DNA of 64,000 nt from Symbiodinium natans (taxonomy: Eukaryota > Sar > Dinophyceae > Suessiales > Symbiodiniaceae), in assembly GCA_905221605.1 (NCBI GenBank), contig CAJNDS010002756.1, positions 217,614 to 281,613 on the forward strand, read 5' to 3'. The number at the start of each line of letters is the position of its first letter. Position 1 is the first letter of the stretch. The position numbers and the translations under genes are program-made. The notes below the pieces were generated by a model. That model did not search any database. It had not been told where the DNA came from and saw only the letters and a list, made by a program, of their open reading frames with translations. Shown piece by piece: positions 1 through 9,243 of this stretch.

Positions 1-1240
1 AGACGAATGAAAGCCAAAAGTCATAAGGTAGGAGGTCCAGGGCCCAGGTAGGTTCCATTTCGTGAGGTTCAGGTCCCAGAAGGCTCCAGAAGGCGACAAG
101 GCGTGGGTTGTCCAAGGGGGTGGGCACTCGCTTTGGGGAAAGGGCGGGGGGGATGGGACTTGTTCCAAACGCCTTTCGGCTGGGGCCAATTGCAGCCCAT
201 GAGAGGCCTATCACACGGACGTGCATGGCACATGCTAAACTCAAGCCATAGTGCCGCAAGCACAAGGCTCGAAGCCCGAACGTCATCCTTCACTTGTTGG
301 TACCTTTCTCGTATCCGTTCGTATCCTTGTCTATGTGCTTGTCAACCCTTTGAGGACCTGAGCCGCCGAGGAGGCTCCTACGCTGTGTTGCTGGAGTTTC
401 CGGGTTCGCCTTCCAGAACTTGCCCCCAATTCTGTGGACAGGTACCAAGCGTGGCTCCTGCATTGTTTTTACGATAGATCGCCAGTTCATTCGCTCGAGT
501 TGGCCAAGTCGACCGGCTACACCAGCAAGAATTCAGAACATGTGTGTGTGTGTGTGAATAAATATGTGTGACTCCATACATAAGGAGGTGATGGAAGAGA
601 GTATAGATGATAGTAAAGAAAGTTTGCAATATAGCTGAAGTTGAGATTGATACACATGCAAAGGAAGACAGCTTACATTGCAATCAAAATCCGTTCATAT
701 GGGAATTTTCTTGTCTCTTCAAGTTCTTCGCCGAAAGTGCTTCCATGGGGAATGTGCTTGACAGATTGTCGGGATGCCAACCGTTGACGCTACAAGTACC
801 CTGTGTTGAAGAAGGGCTTCGGATTTTCAAGCGTCCGAACATCAGTCACTGAGGCACTGGCTGCAGAGCTGGCGCCCCCGTGCCGACCCGGACGTGCCCA
901 AGGAAAATTTCCCCACACCAAACCCAAACCAGGCTCGGGGCGGCAGGAGGGGGTCGAGGGGTGGGGGGCGGGTGTAGGGGAGAGGGCATGCGCTGACGCA
1001 GGATATGTCTCTTGGAGTAGCATGGCATGGCAGACTCTTTGTACTTTGAGGCTTAGACTGCTTGAGCCGCGGTCTGTGTGCCGTGTCTTTGGGTCTCAGT
1101 GGCGCCACTTACAGGAATTTATTGACCTCGCCAGGTCGAATCCGCAACTGCCCCGGCACCGGAGGATGTTCGCGCAGGCGCCGGCATCAGTCACTCGCCC
1201 AGTGCAATACTTTTTTGTAAATTCGTGCTGGCATACTCGG
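1..1240. other. no recognisable gene; short (GT)n
   Basis: I see no convincing coding exon here. Frames open on both strands are short and proline/arginine-rich, as GC-rich non-coding DNA often gives. A (TG)n microsatellite of about nine units lies near 539-556. Confidence 0.4.
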
Positions 1241-1243
1241 GCA

Positions 1244-1530
1244 TCAATGCAGGCAGATTTGAAGAGCTTGACGAGCAAGAGCTTCAGCAGAAGAAGGCAG
1301 GGTGGCATGTGAAGCCTTGAGGGCGAGAGGAAAAATATTGGCCAATATCATCCCCATGATTTTCTTGAGCGCTTGCGAATCTTGCAATAAAAGTAGGAAG
1401 TTCCGAGAAGCACAAGGGGCTCCGCCATGTTTCGTCACCACACAGGAGCAGGCAGATGCCAAAGCCCGTGCCGCAGAACACTCGGAGGCGCTGCGGTGCC
1501 TTGGCCGAAGACTAGCCGAACTCTTCCTCT
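1244..1530 (+). CDS. possible exons, charged protein (unassigned)
   Basis: Two stretches read like coding sequence. The first, about 1243-1317, contains RFEELDEQELQQKKAG and runs to a stop. The second, in another frame at about 1390-1515, contains TQEQADAKARAAEHSEAL and is alanine/glutamate-rich and helix-like. They lie upstream of the TPR exons on the same strand and could be its 5' exons, because charged helical segments often precede TPR domains in co-chaperones. I cannot join them by splice sites with confidence. Confidence 0.25.
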
Positions 1531-1574
1531 TCCAATTGTTGTCGAAGGGTTCTTTGTCTGGGCTTCTTGGGTGC

Positions 1575-1640
1575 GTCGGCTGTTTCGGCTGTTTCGGCTG
1601 TTTCGGCTGTTTCGGCTGTTTCTGCTGTTTCATTTTGAGC
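1575..1640 (+). repeat. 9-bp tandem repeat
   Basis: The unit GGCTGTTTC repeats about six to seven times, the last copy degenerate. Because the unit is a multiple of three it keeps frames open on both strands (Phe/Gly/Cys-rich on +, Lys/Gln/Pro or Glu/Thr/Ala on -). Those short frames are probably artefacts. Confidence 0.85.
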
Positions 1641-2047
1641 TCGTCGGCACGTCAGAAGCATAGCCTCCTTGCAAAAGGTTTTAGCGACTGACTTGTTTAG
1701 CTGTGCCCCCTTAAAACCATTCTGCACATAGTCCCCGGTAGCTGCGAGCGTCAACTCTTGGGTGCTAAGGATGTACGAGGACTGGGCAATGCATGTGCTG
1801 TGCCAATCGTTGCATGTCCGCTTTCAGCAGGAGCTCTAGCTCCGACAGTGAGGGGAGCAAGCGCAAGCTGCGTTGACTTGCTCGTCTAGTCTTGGGGATC
1901 CATGTGCCGATGTGGCCCGGTTCGTTCGACTTGTGAGCCGCCGGCGCGTGAGCACTAAACATTTCTCCCTGACATGGTCAAAGCCACCAATCTGAAACCA
2001 TCACACATCTAGGTTCTGGATTAGGACTTAACCAAACCTGAATCGTC

Positions 2048-2991
2048 TTGGAGGAGCTCCTGGAAGAGCCGCTGGAGCGGAGCCGCGCCGCGGTGCTTTG
2101 TGCCCTGGGATTCAAGGGCAGATGTCGCTGGGAATGCTGGTGTGACGGTATGCATGATGATGCAGCATTCTTGATGCAGCTTCAGGTACTCTTGCAATGT
2201 CTAAAGTTGCAGCTCGAGGGGCTGAAAATTGAAATTTCAAGAAAGGCTTGTGGAAGCTCGACGTAAGAGTACGGTGCCGGTCGAATCTCAGAATTGCTGA
2301 GGCAATGCTGCGCTGTGCGCTCTGAAGGTGGCCCCGTCGCAGTGTCGCTGGCCCTGGGCCTGGGCCTTGGACCTGCGAACCAGAGATTGCGGTTCCCCAG
2401 GCTCCAATGCACTCCAGAGAGTATTCCTTGAGTCAGTTTGGAATAAAGGAAACGATGAACTCCGGAAAGCGACACTGGAATAAAGCATGGAAGCGAAGTC
2501 ACGATAATGTGTCGGCGCAGGTCAAGCACATGCTGCAGCTCTCGCTGAAGTACAGCAGTGCCGCGCTGGAAATGGAGCCGACCAACGTGAAGGCAGTGAG
2601 GAAACATGTGCGTCGTGCGCGCATCATGATCAATGACCGGGCAAGGAGGTCACTACTCGCGATGCTTCACAAGTGCTGGCACTGCATTGGGACACTCCGC
2701 GGCAGGCCCACTTCCGCCGGGGCTGTGCTCTCGAGGCGCTGGAGCGATTCAGGCGGGTTGGTCTGAGGTTCTTGTGGGTCTGGCCATATGAGGCCATAGG
2801 CCGCGCTTCCACAGCTGATCGCAGCTTAAGATGATCTCGTGTAGAGTGCCGAGCACAAAGTCTTGACACGACCGTCCCGGAGGGAAGCCTACTTTGCCTA
2901 CGCCTCGGCCTTCTCGCTTGAACCCGGGGATGCTCTGGTGCGAGCTGCCTTCGATCGCGTGAGCCGTCGCTTGGCCGAGGCCTCTATAGAG
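2048..2991 (+). CDS. TPR-repeat protein, several short exons (partial)
   Basis: Several exons together give a tetratricopeptide-repeat pattern. An exon around 2050-2110 contains SRAAVLCALG, like helix A of a TPR. One ending at 2592 contains SAALEMEPTNVK. An exon at 2706-2756 contains AHFRRGCALEALERF. Joining the last two (donor GC at 2593, acceptor AG at 2704-2705) gives EPTNVK-AHFRRG in frame, a textbook TPR junction. A further exon at about 2883-2991 has YFAYASAFSLEPGDALVRAA, another TPR-like helix pair. TPR domains bind protein partners, often chaperones; this one's partner is unknown. The start, the last exon junction and the true 3' end are not resolved. The family call is fairly firm; the gene model is not. 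Confidence 0.5.
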
Positions 2992-2999
2992 GTTTCTTT

Positions 3000-4730
3000 C
3001 TAGGTTCTCAGACCTTGAGTCCCGGCAGCCTCTAGCCTCGACATGTCCCCATGAGCTTCTCCCCAATGTGATTTCTGTGAGATCTTTTCGTACTTCTTCT
3101 TTCTTCGACCCATCATGTTGTCTTGTTTGCCTCGTCCTGTGTGAAAATGCCAAGCGGTAAGGGCAGATTCCTGGAGGCAGCAGGGTGTCAGGATTTTCAG
3201 AGAGAAGAGTCGATGGCAATGATTGCTATTTGTCGCTATCCTATCTGAGGTTACGATGCCGTGGAGCTGGGGGAGGACTTGACTCATGGCCTAACCTGGT
3301 CGGCGCTGTCAGGGTCGAAAGCCTACCTGAAGCATCCTCCTGTGAGAAGGGAGCTGGAAGTCATGACAGGTCCAGGAAGGACTTAGTTAACCAGTGTGTG
3401 GACTGGCTGGTGCGCATTGCGTAGTTGCAAAGTGAACGGGAACCCCCAAAGTTCCTAAGTACTTCCTCAGGAAAGCACAGATTGAACGTGCCGCGAAGAC
3501 GAGGCGCAGTTCTGCCTGTCGCAGTGTTGCACACGTGCTCTGCTGTAGTCCTCTTCAAAAACCTTTGAATTGAACTGCTTTTCTGCGTGCGTGAAAGGTA
3601 GTGGTATGTAGGACGTGCTATGTCTGACCCGACAAGCCTGATGCTTTTGACTTGGCACTTGCAAGCAGCTTGTTGGCCAGGGGCAGCCAAAGACATCGCA
3701 AAGGAGTCGGAGGTGCAGGACTGCCCTCCAGAGCGTTCAGGGCTACGAACGCACTTGCTCAAAGCATTGGGTGCGGTGCCTGCCATCCTGTAGCTTCAGA
3801 AGTCTTAGGGGTGCTCAGGGCGCCTTCCTCATCTTCTGGTTCAGTGGGGTTCGTTGAACAAAAAGGCAAAGGTTGAGTCGGGCCATTGGAGGATGTGAGC
3901 TTGGAGTATAGGCAAAACGCGGGGTTTCGGAGTCTCTAGCCGATGTAGATCTGTGAAGGATGCACAAGGCTGCAACGGAGACTTGTGCTGCAGATTGCCA
4001 GGTCAAAGTGGGAAGGTGCCAAATCCGGCACCGCGCTCAAGTCAAGTTTGAAGTTTTTCGTGCATTTCGGGGCTGCGAATTCTCACAGCAGCTGTCTGTA
4101 GCCTGCAGCCTGAACACGGTGACCGAGACCAATCGCATTGTTGCTTGCCCTGGCCTACAGGCAAAGACTGGATTTGATGGCTCCATCTGCTGCCAATGTT
4201 CGGCCACTTGGTGGTGAGCTGCGCTACCCTTGTGAAAGAGCCGAAAGCGTGGTCCAAAGCAAGCTAACACCCCAAGTTCTACACTCGGCGGATGTTGCAG
4301 GACTCATAAGCTTCCTTTAGCTAGAGGCTAGAGGGATGATACATCTTGCCTGTGGCCAAGGGCAGCTGTCTGGGGGGCGATTTTTTCGCATCGCCTTGCG
4401 CGCATGGCCCTTTTTGTGGCCGTTGCCGTCGGCATGTGGAGGAGGTGCGGTCCCACATGGAAGACTGAAGAATGTTATTCCTCTTACCAGTAATTTTCCG
4501 TTTGCCTGAGGGTGAGCCAAGCACGCTGCGCAGGTGTGCAGAATGGCGTTGTGTAGCTTGTCCAGAATGCATTGTCAATCGTTGCAGGAAGGACGAGGGC
4601 TGCGCTTTTGCCCCATCTGCCTTGGCCTTGATGCTCTCTCAACACCATTGCGTGAACCTCATCGTTCCTTGACGAGTCTGAGCCGAAGTCAGGTCGTGGC
4701 TCTGACGCCCCCGCGCATTGTGTGCTCATC
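3000..4730. other. no recognisable gene
   Basis: Open frames are short and unlike any family I know. A frame at 3960-4217 is cysteine-rich but shows no spacing typical of a zinc finger or disulfide domain. I see no repeat structure. Confidence 0.4.
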
Positions 4731-4735
4731 AGTGA

Positions 4736-4880
4736 ATGGGCCGCTGGGCAGCACAAGAAAAAGAGAAGGCACTGGAAAGCGTGAAGAAGCAGCGTTTGGC
4801 AAGCGACCGTTGGCAACAGGTCAGCGCTGACGACATGAAGGCCGAGAGCTGCTGCCACCCTGATGCCCTGATGCCCTGAA
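4736..4880 (+). CDS. possible exon, charged helix (unassigned)
   Basis: One frame reads AAQEKEKALESVKKQRLAS followed by DRWQQVSADDMKAE, then stops near 4879. The amphipathic, Lys/Glu-rich composition is more protein-like than the flanks. No neighbouring exon joins it clearly, and the repeat block starts about 100 bp downstream. Confidence 0.25.
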
Positions 4881-4982
4881 GGATCCCTGAAGGTGTAGGA
4901 TGTTGGAGGATTTCGGAAGTTTTTTTTCCCGAAAGCATCGCGAAGGGTTCTTCCGTGCGGAGCCCCCTGACACAACAACATA

Positions 4983-5113
4983 GACTGAAGTGCATAGAGT
5001 GAAGTGCATAGAGTGAAGTGCATAGAGTGAAGTGCATAGAGTGAAGTGCATAGAGTGAAGTGCATAGAGTGAAGTGCATAGAGTGAATTGCATAGAGTGA
5101 ATTGCATAGAGTT
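4983..5113 (+). repeat. 14-bp tandem repeat
   Basis: The unit AGTGAAGTGCATAG repeats about nine times almost without change; the last two copies carry G to T (AATTGCATAG). It forms the left edge of the repeat block that runs to about 7370. The antisense translation is a Leu/Tyr/Ala/His/Ser/Met periodic peptide that I regard as artefactual. Confidence 0.9.
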
Positions 5114-5220
5114 TAGTAATCAGTGAATACAAATTTCTAGATTTACGTAGAATTTACTAGACCTTCGTACCCAGTCCTAGATTTCTAAATTAAAATTACT
5201 CTTTCTAAGGCGGCGGGCTG

Positions 5221-5690
5221 GGTTGACATCGCCAATCGGGATTGCAACCCTCTGCGGGTTTCGGCGTGGTCGCGGTGCTAAAACCGTCGTTTTTTTACGT
5301 TTCTTGATTTGCGCGGACAACCCTCTGCGGGTTTCGGCGTGGTCGCGGTGCCAAAACCGTCGTTTTTTTGCGTTTCTTTGTGTCCGCGGACAACCCTCTG
5401 CGGGTGATCGCCGGGTCGCGGCGCTAAAACCGTCGTTTTTGGAACTTTTTTCCGTGGCCGCAGACAACCCTCTGCGGGTTTCGGCGTTGGCGCGGTGCCA
5501 AAACCATCGTGTTTTGGCCTTTTTTGACAAACAAACGTAACCCCTCTGCGGGTTGCGGCGTTGGCGCGGTGCCAAAACCCTCGTGTTTTTGCGTTTCTTG
5601 TCATGCAAACGTAACCCCTCTGCGGGTTTTCGCGTGGTCGCGGCGCTAAAACCGTAGTGTTTTTTGCGTTTTTTGCGTTTGTTTTTCGAC
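5221..5690 (+). repeat. about 60-80 bp tandem repeat (CTCTGCGGG family)
   Basis: About six copies of a unit containing CCCTCTGCGGGTTTCGGCGT, then GGTCGCGGTGCTAAAACCGT and a T-run with GCGTTT. Copies start near 5249, 5311, 5392, 5468, 5541 and 5617. Divergence between copies is moderate and length variation comes mainly from the T-run. It grades into the next family at about 5690. Confidence 0.85.
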
Positions 5691-6275
5691 TTGTGTAGTA
5701 CAGACGTAGTACGCCGGGGACTTCCGTGGCTGGAAAATCGAGTTTTGTAGTACAAATGTAGTACGCAGGGGACGCCCGGAGCTTCCGTGGCTGGAAAGTC
5801 GACTTTTGTAGTACAAACGTAGTACGCCGCGGACACGCGGAGCTTCCGTAGCTGGAAAGTCGACTTTTGTAGTACAGACGTATAGTACGCCGGGGACGCC
5901 CGGAGCTTCCGTGGCTGGGAAAGTCGGTTTTTTTGTAGTACAAACGTAGTACGCCGCGGACACGCGGAGCTTCCGTAGCTGGAAAGTCGACTTTTGTAGT
6001 ACAGACGTATAGTATGCCGGGGGCGCCCGGAGTTTCCGTGGCTGGAAAATCGACTTTTGTAGTACAAACGTAGTACGCCGCGCACACGCGGAGCTTCCGT
6101 GGCTGGAAAGTCGACTTTTGTAATACAGACGTATAGTACGCCGGGGACGCCCGGAGCTTCCGTGGCTGGAAAGTCGACTTTTTGTAGTACTCACGTAGTA
6201 CGCCGCGCACACGCGGAGCTTCCGTGGCTGGAAAGTCGACTTTTTGTAGTACAGACGTATAGTACGCCGCGGACG
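5690..6275 (+). repeat. alternating 61/63-bp repeat (dimeric higher-order array)
   Basis: About nine units share CGGAGCTTCCGTGGCTGGAA and GTAGTACA. Two variants alternate. Type A carries ACGTAGTACGCCGCGGACAC and type B carries ACGTATAGTACGCCGGGGAC. The order read is B-like (5755), A (5806), B (5871), A (5936), B (5998), A (6061), B (6121), A (6186), B (6249). The repeating module is therefore a dimer of about 124-126 bp. I see no transposon ends or target-site duplication. Confidence 0.88.
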
Positions 6276-6285
6276 CCCTGGGCGT

Positions 6286-6832
6286 CTGAAAACACCGCAA
6301 ATAGCATGGTAACGGACATCTGGCCGCTTGAAAACACCGCAAATAGCATGGTAACGGACATCTGGCCGCTTGAAAACACCGCAAATAGCATGGTAACGGA
6401 CATCTGGGCGCTTGAAAACACCGCAAATAGCACGGTAACGGACATCTGGGCGCATGAAAACGCCGCAAATAGCATGGTAACGGACATCTGGCCGCTTGAA
6501 AACACCGCAAATAGCATGGTAACGGACATCTGGGCGCTTGAAAACACCGCAAATAGCACGGTAACGGACATCTGGGCGCATGAAAACGCCGCAAATAGCA
6601 TGGTAACGGACATCTGGCCGCTTGAAAACACCGCAAATAGCACGGTAACGGACATCTGGGCGCTTGAAAACACCGCAAATAGCATGGTAACGGACATCTG
6701 GGCGCATGAAGACGCCGCAAATAGCATGGTAACGGACATCTGGGCGCTTGAAAACACTGCAAATAGCATGGTAACGGACATCTGGGCGCTTGAAAACACC
6801 GCAAGTAGCATGGAAGCGGAATTCCGGACATA
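6286..6832 (+). repeat. 42-bp tandem repeat with trimeric higher-order pattern
   Basis: Thirteen units of GAAAACACCGCAAATAGCAT plus GGTAACGGACATCTGGSCGC and two more bases. Unit ends vary as GGCCGCTT, GGGCGCTT or GGGCGCAT, and CATGGT alternates with CACGGT. Units 2-4, 5-7 and 8-10 repeat nearly the same three-unit order, giving a module of about 126 bp. As 42 bp is 14 codons, all frames lacking a stop in one unit stay open through the array. Confidence 0.9.
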
Positions 6833-7372
6833 CTTGAAAACCTCGCAAATAGCATTCCCGCCGCGGACACCCGGAGCTTGCGTGTCGAAACCATCGCAAA
6901 TAAACCATCGCAAATATCGCGGGACTCAAATTCCTCGAAACCCTTGCAAATGTCGCGGGACTCGAAATCCGGGGCCTCGAAAACCTCGCAAATATCGTGG
7001 GACTCGAATTCCTCGAAAACCTCGCAAATATCATGGGACTCGACTTCCGGGGCCTCGAAAACCTCCCGAATTCGCTGGTTCCAAAAACCATCGCGAAAAC
7101 CATGGTCCCCGAATTCTCTGCTTCCAAAACCATCGCAAATCCATGGTCCCCGAATTCGCTGGTTCCAAAACCATCGCAAATACCATGGTCCCCGAATTCG
7201 CTTTTTCCAAAAGCATCGCACATACCATGGTCTGTTTCCAAAACCATCGCAAAAACCATGATCGCGAAAACCATGGCCCCCGAATTCGCTGGTTCCAAAA
7301 GCATCGCAAGTATACCATGGTCCCCGAATTCGCTGGTTCCAAAACCATCGCAAATCAGACAAGTGCAGTGTA
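6833..7372 (+). repeat. degenerate 30-42 bp repeat (CCAAAACCATCGCAAAT family)
   Basis: Copies share AAAACC-TCGCAAAT followed by ATGGTCCCCGAATTCGCTGG or a shorter CGGGACTCGAATTCC variant. The clean unit at 7108-7350 is 42 bp long, like the preceding array, and shares AAAAC..CGCAAATA..ATGGT with it, so both probably descend from one ancestor. GAATTC recurs in most copies. It ends abruptly near 7372. Confidence 0.85.
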
Positions 7373-9240
7373 CAAGTGACTATGCAACCATGTAAGTGCA
7401 TACATTTGTCCAAGCGCATACACTTTGGCTGCAAAGAGTCAACTGCATGGAGTCAACGCACGGCAAATCGATGCTTTCGGGCCATCCCTCTTCTAGTTGA
7501 AGGAATATTTGAATGATGATTGAAGGATCCCTTGACATCCGGTGCAGAACCTTGTGGGAGCTTGTGCGGAAGCTTGTGCGGAAGCGCGTGCGGAAAGTCC
7601 CTTGGAAGGCCTCCGAGCCGATGGCCCCGAAGAGCCGTGGCTCTGCAGCATTTTGCAGCCTTTCTCAGAAGCGCTTGGGGTTTCTGGCCTAGGGAAAAGT
7701 AGGGTTCGAGGTTGTTTTGGGAGACTTGACTGGTTCCGGAAGTATCATCAAGCATCATCAAGATGTCTCTAGAAGGCACTGGCCCTTGAGAGGTCGTGCC
7801 TTCGGACCCCGGCGCCCGCCAGAGATGCTGAGGGAGGCCCTCGAATCTCAAAGCTTCTCAGGTAAACTTTTCTGAAAGCCGGGATGTATTTGAAAGTTTC
7901 AGAGCGCGCGATTGGAAGCCCCGAGGAATGGACACCAGAATAAGTCAGACTCTCACCATCAGGCGGCACAGCGGCAAAAGACGTTCCCGCGTCGCTTTGA
8001 CGAGGACACCGGACGAGCTTTGCACTCAAGTGCAATGTCACATTCTTGGGCACCCGATTGGCAGGAGGATGAGCCTCCACCTGTTGAGAGTGCCCGATTT
8101 CTGGAGCTGATGGACTGATGCGGAAAATGCAGTGGCGGTGCAATTTACTGGGCAGGATAATCTAGGGTACGACGGCTGTGCCTCCTTGTGCATCTTGATT
8201 TGAGACATCTTGAGACATTTGCAGATCGATCGTGCTTGAATGTGTCTCGCCAGGCAAACTTCGGGGCCCGAGGTCAGGGTCTGAAACGTGCTGCCAAAGC
8301 CCATGGCACTCTGAATGGCCATTGCACCTTTCAGAGTTTTGTGTTGAGAGCACATGGAGCAGATTGCAAGCAACATCGTGTTGGCACGCTTTCCCATCCT
8401 CTTATTTTTCTTTACAGTATTCTTTTTTCTGTACAGTCTATAGGTTGCCTTTCCTGCCATATTCAAACCACCCGCTTTTGCAGGCAGATCTCTCAGGCGC
8501 GCTGCGCCGGTGCTGGCGCTGCTGGCTCTGCTCGGCGCGCTGTCCGGCGTCCGCAGGGCCGCAAGAAGCAGCAGTGCTGTCGAAAGCCGTGGAAGCCCCA
8601 CGCCATCCTGTGGCGTAAGTAGGGTTTGGCGATGGTTCTGAGGAGCCCCAAAAGTCAACAAGCATATGCTCGAACTCCCCAAGGGCTGCTAAAATGCATT
8701 AACGTACAACGCTCTCCTAAGCCCGGCGCGTGTGAGCATCGGACATTGCCTTGCTTGCTGGTACGCGTCTTCGTCGAAACCTGTTGTCAGTGGAGGCCTC
8801 TGAGCCAGCTCAACCGAAAACCTTAAACTCAGACCTCAGGTGGTGGCCTTTACGGGCCTGCGAGCTTCACGCTCACCGGCCAAGACCCCGCGGGGCGGCC
8901 TCCAGTTCAATGCGCGGGGCTTAGGGCCATTGAGTATTGAGGGCTTAGTTTTTGGCTTGGGATGGCTTGGGGTGTTGAGGTTGGGCTAAGTGCTGCAGTA
9001 ATTCTTGGCGCTGTTTGCTTCAAGTTGCTTGTGGGAGTTCGGCTAGGTCCGGCTAGATTGGTCGCCGGCAGAGCGACAAGTCAATGAGAGCTTGAGGCTT
9101 TGAGTTTCGGGTGGAAGAATCAGGAATGTGGAACACTACATGTCGATTGGTAGAACATGGTAGAGGCTGTCCGGATGCTGAAGATGCAGCACAGGCAGAT
9201 TATCATGGATTCCCATAGCACGCTTCCCTTTGTGCCCTGA
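7373..9240. other. weakly coding, nothing assigned
   Basis: One + strand frame at 7912-8118 reads well near its end (RRFDEDTGRALHSS, then WAPDWQEDEPPPVESARF) and could be a terminal exon of an unknown gene. A frame at about 8480-8600 contains a hydrophobic Ala/Leu run after RR, which might be a signal, but has no supporting context. The rest is unremarkable. Confidence 0.3.
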
Positions 9241-9243
9241 GAG

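Noticed and set aside
5278-7434. Very long minus-strand open frame across the repeat block
   Set aside because: It is a translation of tandem repeats; overlapping frames are equally open, and the peptide is repetitive without any domain. Treated as repeat DNA, not a gene.
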